Below, in pieces: positions 11,786 to 22,318 of a stretch of 64,000 nucleotides of DNA; position 1 is the stretch's first letter, and each line of letters opens with the position of its first letter. Made by a program: the position numbers and the translations under genes. A model generated the notes under the pieces. The model was not told where the DNA came from, made no database searches, and was given only the letters and a program-made list of their open reading frames with translations. The stretch spans positions 79,327,551 to 79,391,550 of the forward strand of contig CM045761.1 in the NCBI GenBank assembly GCA_025200525.1, written 5' to 3'. Source of the DNA: Camellia lanceoleosa. Lineage: Eukaryota; Streptophyta; Magnoliopsida; Ericales; Theaceae.

Positions 11786-12599
11786 ACTCTGTCTCTATCT
11801 CTCACTTGCTTTCTCCCTCACTCTTAGTTTTCTCTTTCACTCTTACTCTCAGTTTCTCTCTCTATTCTCCTATCTCTTTTTTACTCTCACTTCCCCTTTA
11901 TCATCCAACTCCAACTCCATCATCACCATCATCCATCACTTTTATTACTACCATCATCCACCCACATCCCTCACCGATCTACCAAGATTCATCATTGCTC
12001 TGCACAACACCTTCATCACCGATCTTTGACATCATTTCCGATCCATCAAGATTTGTTGCTGATCCACCGAGATCCATCACCATTCTACAAAAGTTCGTCA
12101 CTGATCTACACAAATCTTTCCGATCATCAACATTTTCGCCGATCAACATGTTAAAATTATTTTTGCACTGTGTGATATTTTTTATATGGTTATATGTGCT
12201 CCAAACTCTCTTGTATTTAATAACAATTGCTTTTGCAAGTATGAAGAAATTTTATTTATTTGTATTTTCTCTTTTTATGATAGTGCACTCAGTGTAAGTG
12301 TTTATGGCCGGATCTTAATGGCCCTTGATATTATAAATTGGTAATCTATTTCTTACAATTTGTATAATTTCCTTTTGTGTATTAATTTAGGGGGAGACTC
12401 GTATTATGTAATCTTTTGAAATTAAATCAATAAAATAAAAAATAAAAATACAAATAATCTTAAGAAGGCATTTGTATATTCTATGCATAATTTTAGGGGA
12501 GAGTATATATCATTATCCACTATTTTTCCCCCTTATTTGCAATTTTTTTATATATAGCAAAGACATATAATTTTTTTTTAGAGAGAAGTGCTTGGAATT

Positions 12600-13186
12600 T
12601 TACTTCAGAAGGAGAAACTTCTGATTGATTACATGTATGGGTTGAGAATGCTTTACAGATTTTTTGCGTTTCACTTCTCTCAGCAACTTTTCATGAGCCT
12701 CCTTTACATGCCTTTCTTTATTTTCGACTTTTGTGAGTCTTGGCATTATAACTGTTGCATAATATTGCACCGCATTTTCCAACTGCAAATTTTTCCACTC
12801 TAACTCTCTCTTCTCTTGACGAATGTTAGCTAGTTGTTGTTTTAACAAGCACACCTCGTCTCTCCATTGTTGATTTTCTTGTATTCTTGTTTGTAGTCGT
12901 TGAGCCATATTGGAAACCGCAGTCATCGCTTGTATACTAGGAGCCATAGTGTTATTAATATCATCGATATCATTCTGACTACCAAAATACTAGGACTCTC
13001 AGTTACCGGAATAACGTGTGACTGGACCATTGGTAACCTCTCATTTGCCTGCATTACAGGCACCTCATGCATGTCAAAACCATTGATGGCTAAGGTAAGA
13101 AATGACATGATTTCACAAGAAGGTAAAACAAATTTTTCTCTAACAACACTTGACGATTTCATATCTTTGCCTATCATCTTTCTCAC
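12600..13186 (-). pseudogene. Antisense coiled-coil reading frame in Sirevirus 3' region
   Basis: Two overlapping minus-strand frames together look like one broken gene. The first (13186 down to ~12985) starts MRKMIGKDMKSSSVV and contains CEIMSFLTLAINGF. After a one-frame shift near 12985 the second continues SQNDIDDINNTMAPSIQ and then a charged helix-rich stretch: QLQTRIQENQQWRDEV-like, QQLANIRQEKRELEWK, KVENKERHVKEAHEKL. The Glu/Lys/Gln/Leu heptad pattern suggests a coiled coil. I do not recognise the family. It runs opposite to the retrotransposon and lies where Sireviruses and relatives sometimes carry extra frames. It could also be a captured host fragment. Confidence 0.45.
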
Positions 13187-13799
13187 TTTTTATACACTCC
13201 TCCGATCCAATACTCGATGCATATTTGTTCAAATCTCTTGTTTGTTAACATTTTGGGCACCACTGCACCCTTTTTTTCAGGAGATACTCCAAAATCCCCA
13301 CAATGATCACGACAAGACATAAGAACCATTATTATATATATATATATTTTGCATCTCAGATTATTTTTTGTAATATGTTTGTCTGATTTTTGTTTTGATC
13401 ACTGAAAATTTTTTCTCTCTAAAACTGTTCTATCTCCATATTTTATTTTGATGATGTCAAAGGGGGAGAAAATTTTAAGTTTTAATTGTAAAATGTGAAT
13501 TTGAATTGCCATACATGTGTTTTAAATTATCAAATATCTTATGTTGTAAAATTATCAAATAATTTGTTGATTTTTCTTTTTTGTGTCAAATCCATACAGA
13601 TATTGCCATCATCAAAAAGGGGGAGATTGTTAATCATGTTGTTTAATTTTGATGATGTCTAAAATATTATTTGAAAATTTTGAATTTTTTAATATACATA
13701 TTCTATATTATTTGATACAAAATATTATCTGTTTAAAATATAGGTTGTATGATATATTTATGATAAATATTATTTAAACGAAAATATTTTGAAAACATT

Positions 13800-14060
13800 A
13801 CTATTCACTTTTTGACAAATTTATTAGTTGACAAAATTGATTGATTAGTTAGCTGGATACTATTTAGTTTTTGACAAATTTAAAGTTAATTAGTTGTATT
13901 ATTTTGATAAAAATTGATTGATTGGTTAGCTGATCACTATTCACTTTTTGACGAATTCAAAGTTAATTAGTTGTATTATTTTGATGAAATTAATTGATTG
14001 GTTGGCTGATCACTATTCATCTTTTGACAAATTTGATATTGATAAGTTGTCTTTTTTTGA
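13800..14060 (+). repeat. Tandem repeats in Sirevirus U3
   Basis: The string ACTATT(CACTTTTTGAC) recurs at 13800, 13859, 13936 and 14012, with units of about 59, 77 and 76 bp that also share GATTGATTGGTTAGCTGATC-like text. Upstream tandem repeats of this kind act as enhancers in several plant LTRs; here that is inferred from position only. Confidence 0.7.
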
Positions 14061-14498
14061 CAAAATTGATATACCCACATGGAATGGTAGGTTATGTTTA
14101 GTTTAAAATGTCTAGAACATATACAAAAATTAAAAAAGGGTCTATATGTCCAGATCTATTATAAATATTATTTAAAAGATTTTATTGTGTATGCAAATAT
14201 TTGATTTGAATATTATATATAATGCATATAATATAAATAGGATACATCACGTGAGCTATTAGACTTTTTACACTACATTGATTTTATCATATTACATATA
14301 TGCATATTGGCATGTGGAAAGTCATACATGACATTATTTCCATTAGATTTTCTTTTTGCTTTTTAGTACAAATTTGACTAAAGCTTAAAGGTGCTCAAAT
14401 TTGCAAGATTACAGATTTTTTTCCGCATGATTTTCTTCCATACGGATTCAACTGATGTCTCAAAGAATGCCTATCTCTTCCAACGGATATAATTTTGT

Positions 14499-14508
14499 CT
14501 ATAAATAG
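14499..14508 (+). promoter_or_regulatory. TATA box of the Sirevirus LTR
   Basis: CTATAAATAG, a near-ideal plant TATA box, about 550 bp before the LTR end and downstream of the repeat block. Transcription would start roughly 30 bases downstream. Confidence 0.7.
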
Positions 14509-15058
14509 AAGTGTTTTGTGTGAAGAAAAAAAATAAAGAACTTGAAGAGCAAAATATTTGTGTGCTCCAAATTTTTGAGTGTATTGTATTCTGCTTTTTC
14601 ACTTTCAGATCTAAGTGTAGTCTTTGTTCTTACACTTTCATATCTACTCTTTGTGAGAAATTATTGTAAAAGAGGGTTAAAGAACCCCTTATTTTTTATT
14701 TTTTTTTGTGAGAAAATTTTATAAGGGTAAGACATTTATTGTTGAATGAGGCTCAATAGATAAAAGTAAGACCTGTGTAAAATCCACAAGCTTAGTGAAG
14801 CCTTGGTGGTGTATTGATTCATTTTGATAGTGAAAAATTTGTCAAGGAGGTTCCTTGGAGAGTGGACGTAGGCCCGGCGTGCTGAGCTACTATAAATCTC
14901 AGTGTTTGATTTTCTCTCCCTATCTCTATTACTTTTACATTGATAATTATTGTTTTGTTTTTTATTCTGAATATTGTATTTGTTATTTTTAATATTGTAA
15001 TTTTTTTTTGATAACCCAATTCGCCTGCCCTCTCGGGTTGCCTACCTGGGATAACAAT

Positions 15059-15071
15059 TGGTATAAGAGCC
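15059..15071 (+). other. Primer-binding site of Sirevirus D
   Basis: TGGTATAAGAGCC, one mismatch from the tRNA-Met primer site TGGTATCAGAGCC, two bases after the LTR end at 15056. Confidence 0.85.
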
Positions 15072-15112
15072 TAGACTCTAGTTTGTGTGACTTAACTGCT
15101 TTAGAGTAGATC

Positions 15113-16740
15113 ATGGCAACCACTAGTTATTCCTTACTTGAGGGACAAGCATCCAATAGGCCACCACTATTTAGCGGTACAAATTTTAGCTATTGGAAAA
15201 CTAGGATGACCATACATGTTCAATCTAATGATTATGAATGTTGTAAAATTATTTGCAATGGTCAAAAAATTCCTAACAAAACCGTAGATGGCTTTAAAGT
15301 ACCAAAACTTGAAGATGAGTGGAATGAATCACATACTAGAATGCCCAAATTAATGTCAAAGTCACAAACATGTTGTACTGCACCTTAGATGCCAACGAGT
15401 TCAATAGAATTTCCACATGTAAAACTGCAAAAGAAATTTAGGATAAGCTTATAGTGACTCATGAGGAAACTGAACAAGTTAAAGAATCAAGAGTTAGTTT
15501 GCTAGTCCATAATTATGAACTCTTTAAAATGAAGCCTAATAAAACTATTCCTTAAATGTTTACTCGCTTTACTGATATTATTAATGGTTTAACTTCTCTT
15601 AACAAAATATATACTAATGCTGAAATTGTAAGAAAAGTTCTTAGGTCATTCCCAAAAAGTTGGGAGACAAAAGTCATTGCCATTACCGAAGCCAAGGATT
15701 TACCAAGCCTAAGTCTAGATGAGTTAATGAGATCTTCTTTAACTCATGAGCGCATAATGCAAGAAGGAAAGAAAGAGGAGGACAACAACAAGAAGAAATG
15801 AACAGCCTTCAAATCCACCTCAAAACATCAATAGTATGAGGAAGATGATTCGAATGATGATCGGGAAATGACATTCATTACTAGGAAGTTCAAAAGGTTT
15901 GTGAAAAAGAAACAAGGCGTGCGAAATTTTTTTAGAAAAGACTTCAACAATAGGGATTTTCAAATGGGAGAAAATCACAAAAAATCTGAAGTTACCTGCT
16001 ACGAACGCAACAAACCTGGACACTACAAATCAGAATGTCTGAGACTTAAGAAACAATTCAAGATGGACAAGAAGAAAGCCATGATTGTAAGATAGTGATA
16101 AAAGGGATTCAAAAACCGAAGTTTGCAAAAATGAGGTTGCTAACCTATGCTTAATGGCACTTGGAAACGAAGATAACGTAAATGACGAATCTTTTATGTT
16201 TGATGAATTACAATCAACTTTTGATAAATTACATGCTGAAATTAAGAAACTTAGTTTGAAAAGTAACTATTAATAGAAAGTGATTTCAAGTTTATCAAAA
16301 GAAAATGAATCCTTAACGTCCAAGATAAATGCTTTAGAAAATGAAGCCATGAAAATAAAAAAGGAAATTGAGATTTTAACTTGAAAAGAGTCTTTAATTT
16401 CTGAGAAAAGATTAGTTGTATTGCAAGAAGAAAATGAGTCTATAAAAAAGGAGCAAATTGGTTTGAAAGAAAATATCAAAGACTTAAAAAATATTCTTTC
16501 AAAATTCACTCTAAGTTGAGAGACTTTAGATAAAATTCTTAAAAATCAAAATCGTACTTTTGGTAGAGCCAGAATTGGATATAAACCTTTTTCAAAAGTA
16601 AAAACTATCAAAAATGGTTTTGTGCATGTATCTTTTAGTCACTCTCATCTCACATGTCATTTTAGTGGTACAAAAGGTCATATTTCACCTTCATGTCCTG
16701 TTAAAAGAAATTCTTTTGCTAAAATAAAAAAAGATGTGTG
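15113..16740 (+). pseudogene. Sirevirus D gag remnant
   Basis: Starts MATTSYSLLEGQASN at the first ATG after the primer site. The Copia gag core is recognisable: RPPLFSGTNFSYWKTRM, then LDANEFNRISTCKTAKEI, MFTRFTDIINGLTSL, KVLRSFPKSWETKV and DLPSLSLDEL. The zinc knuckle region near 16000 reads CYERNKPGHYKSEC, so the second cysteine of the CCHC box is replaced by arginine. A long coiled-coil-like tail (ENESLTSKINALENEA and more) follows, interrupted by stops at ~16272 and ~16382. Stops and shifts at ~15386, 15440, 15553 and 15799 make it inactive. Confidence 0.85.
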
Positions 16741-16779
16741 TCCCTAAGGACATTTCAAGAATGTCAAGTTCTAACTTTT

Positions 16780-18126
16780 ATGGACCCAAGAAAATATGGG
16801 TACTAATAGAAAAATCAAATTTTTGTAGGTATGTTTCAAGACAAAATCTAGTAACAATAGATGGTATCTCGACAGTGCATGTTTGAGTCACATGAACGGA
16901 AATAAAACTATTTTCGCCACACTCCAACCAAAGGATGGCAAATATGTGACTTTCGATGACAATAGCAATGGCAAAATCATTGGTATAGGTAGTATTGCTA
17001 AAAATCCTTCTCCTATTATTGAACATGTTTTACTTGTTGATGGTTTAAAACATAACTTGCTTAGCATTAGTCAATTATGTGATAAAGGTTATAGAGTAAT
17101 TTTTGAGAAAACTCATTGCACTATTGAGAACACCCTAGAAAACAAAACCTTATTTGTAGGTTATAGACATGAGAATGTATATGTGTTTGATTTGCACGAT
17201 TTGTCTTCTCATTTTAATATTAAATGTTTATCTGCTATAAATGATAACGGTTGGCTTTGTCATAGAAGATTAGGACATGCTCATTTTGATTTAATTTCCA
17301 AACTTTCAAAAAATGAGTTAGTCATTGGTTTACCAAAAGTTGTTTTTGAAAAACACAAATTTTGTGATACATGTCAATTTGGAGAAGAAACTAGAATTTC
17401 TTTCAAATCCAAAAACATTGTTTCAACTACTAGACCTCTTGAACTCTTGCATATTGATTTATTTAGACCATCTAGAACCTTAAGTTTGGGAGGAAAATCT
17501 TATGCTCTTATTGGTGTTGATAATTATACGAGATATACATGGGTATTATTTTTAGCACACAAAAATGAAGCTTTTTATAATTTCTCAAAACTATGTAAAA
17601 GAATTTAAAATGAAAAAAATCTTAATATTTGTAGTATTAGAAGTGATCATGGTAGAGAATTTGAAAATGATGATTTTATTATATTTTGTGATGACTTATG
17701 AATAGATCATAATTTCTCAGTCCGTAAAACTCCTTAACAAAAAATGGTGTGGTTGAAAGAAAGAATAGAACTCTTGAAGAAATGGCCCGTACTACGCTTT
17801 GTGAGAATAATTTACCTAGATATTTTGGGGTTGAAGTCGTTTGCATTGCATGCTATGTTATAAATCATGCTATGATTCGACCTATTCTTAAGAAAATCTC
17901 TTATGAAATTTGGAAAGGTAGAAAACCTAATATTAGTCATTTGTGTGCATTTGGTTATAAATGCTTTGTATTGAATAACAATAAAGATAACTTAGGAAAA
18001 TTTGATGTTAAATTGGATGAAGCTATATTTCTTAGTTATTCAATTTCCAATAAAGCTTATAGAGAATTCAATAAAAGAACTATACTTGTTGAAGAATATG
18101 TGCATGTCACTTTTGATAAATCTAAC
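16780..18126 (+). pseudogene. Sirevirus D protease and integrase remnant
   Basis: The protease site reads WYLDSACLSHM near 16860, where the usual DSG triad has become DSA, so catalysis would be lost. The integrase zinc domain has HRRLGHAHFDLI and CDTCQFGEE. The catalytic core has LLHIDLFRPSR, GVDNYTRYTWV, SIRSDHGREFE and VERKNRTLEEMAR, with a stop and a frameshift between the last two (17608-17750). The frame runs into solo LTR C right after FDKSN at 18126 and resumes at 26687. CTAAC flanks the insertion on both sides. Confidence 0.9.
18122..18126. repeat. Target duplication CTAAC (left) of solo LTR C
   Basis: CTAAC here is repeated at 26682-26686 immediately after the LTR end CGCTATA. A perfect 5-bp duplication fixes both boundaries and shows the LTR pair inserted as one element before gypsy B arrived. 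Confidence 0.9.
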
Positions 18127-19751
18127 TGTCACGCTCCCAAACTAATTACAATAATTCATCTATAAATAACTAATACCAAATGACATAAACAAAATAATAG
18201 AATTTCATTAATCAGAGTTAATTTACATGAATGACACATGCGAGATACATTCATAAGCTCTACCCTGAATCTATAGCATGTAATACCAGTTAATGATTAA
18301 CAAAATAAATGCCCTACAGGCTTACATCTTTCCAAGACTATGCTTGGTTACAACAAAAGAGAGAGTCTCAAGCTCCATACATATAAAGCCTTAGGTTTGT
18401 ACAAATATTAAATGCAAAACAACAAAAACAAAGCCTTCAGCTCCCGGGTCTTCCCGAGCTAAGTTCTTGGAGGAGGCATGTCAGCAGTACTTGAAAATGG
18501 TTTCCCAAGTACAGTGAGCCAAAGCCTAGTAGAAACAATCTAACACAATATATGAATATTAACAAAGATATAAGTACAATGCACATGTTCAATGCCCAAA
18601 TGAAAAATCTTTTACAACTTTTTCCACAACCACATTATGTCAAACTTACATTTCAATCCATTAGTTATACCCACTTCATTTAGTCAACCAAACAAAGGAT
18701 ACACTCATAGGCCTCCAACCAACATGATTATCATACAAAATACATTCACTTGCCATTTTACAAAAAAAATTCTTCCGCTGGAATCAACACCCATGTATAC
18801 GTGCAGTTTTTGGGACTTTTTCCCTAGACACACAAGCCAACTTAGTTTAATGGACTCCATCCTCTTTCTTCTACCAAATATGGAGTACATCTCTTTTCTC
18901 CACCCAAACATGATACATATACAATATATATAAATCATAATCATATTCAATGATAATGGCTAAGAGATTAGTTTCAATTCGCCTAATCCACATGCAATTT
19001 CTACAACAATCATAGCTATCCTCCACCGATAGCCCAAAACAAATATTTCTAAACAAATATATAATCTCAAGGACAGATAAATTACCCAAATTTCCATAGG
19101 TAGAGGTAATACATTTCTAACTCCACCATTCATATAAACATTCATCCAATTTCATGTTTCCAATACCAATTTCATTATTTGTGCAAAATAATTATTTAAG
19201 GAGTTTTAGGGGAAAACCCCATTTTCGTCCAAGATTCCTTCCAAGTACCAAATCACTACAATTCTCATAACACACCCCATCCCTATTCCCATAAGCATCT
19301 TTTTTACATTTACATTACAAAATCCCTAACTTGATTTTACATCCCAAACCCAAGGTTTGTTCAACATCATTCCATGTTTCAATATTTCTTACACAACAAA
19401 ATATAATTAAGTTAAAACTCATAAAATAGTTTAGAAAGTCCTTACCTCAAGCTTAGAAGACCAAAAGAAGAGGTGGAGAAACTTCAAAGGGGTTGAAACC
19501 AAGCTTTAATTGGACCAAAAGAGAGCTCATGAGACGCACTATCTTTTTAACAAAGGCACACGGGCAGAGAGATCACTAGATCTAAGTGAAAATGTAGAGA
19601 GAAAGGGAGTTTGAAAGAGAGAGATAGTCAAGATCAAGGGTTTTGAAATATTTTAGAGAGAGAAAGAGATGAAAAAGTGATGTAAAAAAGAGTTGCTGTG
19701 AACTGATATAAGCACAGTCTGCTCGAGTGTCAGACACAATAAGTTGTTCCG
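18127..19751 (-). mobile_element. Solo LTR C, left part
   Basis: Begins TGTCACGCTCCC within the Sirevirus integrase and shares the family layout: a doubled CATCC-TCTCC block (18848-18905), CACCGATAGCCC at ~19024, a telo-box-like AGGGTTT near 19638 and one decamer-like site at 19720. It stops at TTCCG (19747-19751), where gypsy B enters, and continues at 26308. No internal region or primer site belongs to it, so it is a solo LTR of about 2.0 kb formed by LTR-LTR recombination. Confidence 0.9.
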
Positions 19752-21866
19752 TGTCATGCCCCAAAATATAATTCCAATAATTCAACTCATAAGTGATGAG
19801 AATATAAACGGAATTAGTATACTTTCATATATCAGAGTTTATATTACAAAAGAAATTACATGCATTATACTTTCATAAATGTTCATTCTGAAACTACAGC
19901 ATGTAACACTAATTAATAACAACAAAATAAATGCCCTACGGGCTTACATCTTTCCAAGACATAGCTTGGTTACAACAAAAGAGAGTCATAAGCTCTATAC
20001 ATTTAAAACCCTCGGCTTGAATAAACAGTTAAACACAAAAATAACAAAAATAGAGCCTCCAGCTCCTAAGTCCTCCCAAGCTACGTTCTTGGAGGAAGCA
20101 TATCACCTGTACCTGAAAATAGTTTCCCAAATAGGGTGAGCCAAAGCCCAGTAGAGATAGACTAACACAATATATGAGGTTTAACTAAGATATAAGTATT
20201 AGATAAATGTTCAATATACATAACCAACTTTCATCTTTCCATGACCTTTTAATATTGATATTCACATCTTAATCCATTTCCATTCATTTATTTCAAGTCA
20301 ATTCATGAGTCTAGTTCATTGTTATATAAACAACCCAAATGAGACTACAACTCATTGGTTCACAATTCAATAACATCTATTATTCAAAACACTTCAACAT
20401 GCCATTTTACGAAATTTTCATCCAAGGGAATCGACACCCATATATATATACAAGATTTCGGGACTTTCACCCTGGACACTCTGCCCAACTTAATTTTAAA
20501 TGGAGTCCATCCCCTATCTCCTTTCAAACAATAGAGTACATCCTCTTTCTCCTCCCAAACAATTATACATATACAATGTATCCAAAACATCGTCATATAC
20601 AGTGACTGCCACAACACATATTCAATGATTTAATCATACTGTCATATGCAATGACATAATTCAAATGATTAGTTTCAATTCACCAAATGTTCATGCAATT
20701 TCTACAAGAATCATAGCTATTCTCCACCGATAGCCCAAAACATATATTTCTAAACAGATATACAATCTATATAACAGATAATTTATCAAATTTCCATAGG
20801 TGAGTGATTTAACAAATCCAACTACACCATTCATTCATACATCCTCCAAATTTCACATATTCCACAACAATTCCATTATTTACACAAAATAATCATTCAA
20901 CATAAATTAGGGCAAATCTTTCCCTTTTTCAAATATCAATCTCAAGGCCAAATTTCACTATTTTAACCCAAGGTAACCTCATATTCAAAGCCCCAAATCC
21001 ATTTATAGAACCAAACATAGAAACCCCTCTTTCAATTTGAGTCCAAACCCTAATTGTACCCAAATCACACCCAAAACTCATCATTTATACATAACAACAA
21101 ATAACGAGGTTAAAGATCATAACAAAGTGTAGATTATCGCTACCTTAAGAGTGGAAGCCCAAAGAAGAAGAGGAAGAACTTCAAAAATTGCCCAAACTCA
21201 TTTTTACTCAGATCAAATGAAAGCCCACGGGATACTCCACCTTTTTCTCAAGGGAAGTAGGGTAGAGATGCTTAGATCTTGGAGTATTTGTAGAGAAAAG
21301 TCAAGTTTTAGAGATAGAAGGAGCCGATTTAGGGTTTTGGAGGTGAGAAGATATAAAATTTCTGTTTAAAAATGAGCTGCTGCGAACTGGTATACGCGGG
21401 GCTCGCTCGAGCTAAGAAGTTGTCGCTTGAGTGACCAGACACAACAAGTGACCTCGCTCGAGCGCAAAATACATACCTTTAGAAGTTTTACAGACGCACA
21501 CTCTCGCTCGAGCGCAAAAAGCCTCGCTCGAGTGAAAAACTTCACCTTTCCAGAAATTTTGCGTTTGGGAAAAAAATACTGAGAACTCTCAAATCTCACT
21601 CGAGTGCAAGAAACCTCACTCGAATGAAGAAGCCAATTTCATATGGCTTGCTTGAGCGCAAGAAGCCTCGCTTGAGCGAAGAAGCAATTTTCTGGACAAC
21701 AACAACTTGAACAACTAGCAACTAACCTGCTCCGAACATGCCCAAGACATTCCAATACTCAAACCCAAAGACAAATGAGAGAAAACAAGACATGGATAAC
21801 AATATTAAACTACAAAACCTGGGTCTGGAATATAACAAAAGTCGGGTCAAAATCGGGATCGCTATA
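19752..21866 (-). mobile_element. 3' LTR of gypsy B (2.1 kb)
   Basis: Plus strand TGTCATGCCCC ... GGGATCGCTATA. It contains the doubled 31-bp-type motif (20503-20560), many ATACAATG words, an AGGGTTT telo-box-like word at 21331, and palindrome-derived sites at 21404, 21424, 21455, 21505, 21525, 21597, 21617, 21649 and 21669. Many of the sites carry C-to-T or G-to-A changes. Confidence 0.9.
21404..21678. repeat. Palindrome pair array in LTR B (3' copy)
   Basis: Nine CGCTCGAGCG-like decamers. Four pairs are exactly 20 bp apart (21404/21424, 21505/21525, 21597/21617, 21649/21669) plus one single site at 21455. The gaps between pair starts (51, 50, 92, 52) mirror those in LTR G read backwards. 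Confidence 0.9.
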
Positions 21867-21881
21867 ACCTTCCCCCCTTAA
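21867..21881 (-). other. Polypurine tract of gypsy B
   Basis: Plus strand ACCTTCCCCCCTTAA next to the LTR terminus, followed by AGAATTTCGT, the same layout as in gypsy A at 625. Confidence 0.75.
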
Positions 21882-22318
21882 AGAATTTCGTCTATGAAAT
21901 TTTAAATCATGTTTCAAAACCAATTAAACTATTCCCAACCATGATAGTCTATCAATTCCAATCATCATGACTCGTTTCCCAATCATCCATTCTTATTAAC
22001 TCGATGCACAAGTTTCAACATTGAATTATAATTCATATATCTCCAAAACACTTACAATGTTTATGATTTACTCAAGTTTCCCCAAATTTATACAACATAT
22101 ACAATGTTTCCAAAATGTTATAACACACATAATATTCCATATTTCAAGACGTATGCAATGCTTACTTGAATCCAAGTTCTCAAGACATCCACAACATATA
22201 CAATGTTCATATTGACTTGTGTTTCCAAAACAAATTCAACATATACAATGTTTTCATACTTTAACACATATGCAATGTGTTTAAATCTCATGAACGAGAC
22301 TAGAATCTAAACATATGC
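21882..22318 (-). other. 3' untranslated region of gypsy B
   Basis: No reading frame is supported. The stretch holds at least six ATACAATG or ATGCAATG words at irregular spacing (about 22054, 22098, 22151, 22199, 22241, 22270), as do the LTRs of this family. Confidence 0.6.

Larger units (their letters stand above)
11674..13627 (+). other. Sirevirus 3' non-coding region with multiple polypurine tracts
   Basis: Between the end of pol and the LTR there are nearly 2 kb without a supported plus-strand gene. Purine-rich words resembling the plus-strand primer occur at 12389-12397, 12492-12502, 13459-13470 and, immediately before the LTR, 13612-13627. Multiple polypurine tracts in a long 3' region are a described hallmark of Sireviruses. 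A reading frame at 11806-12297 is low-complexity Ser/Pro/Leu from a CT-rich stretch and is not considered a gene. Confidence 0.7.
13628..15056 (+). mobile_element. Sirevirus LTR (1.43 kb) shared by two element bodies
   Basis: Starts TGTTAATCATG right after a polypurine tract and ends GGGATAACA, followed two bases later by a tRNA-Met type primer site. It therefore works as the 3' LTR of the left body (8877-13627) and the 5' LTR of the right body (15057 on). Upstream repeats (13800-14060) and a TATA box (14499-14508) are present. The U5 part contains a poly-T stretch near 15001. Confidence 0.85.

Noticed and set aside
11806..12297. 163-codon frame after the Sirevirus pol
   Set aside because: Ser/Pro/Leu low-complexity reading of a CT-rich stretch, no relatives recognised; not accepted as an env-like gene.
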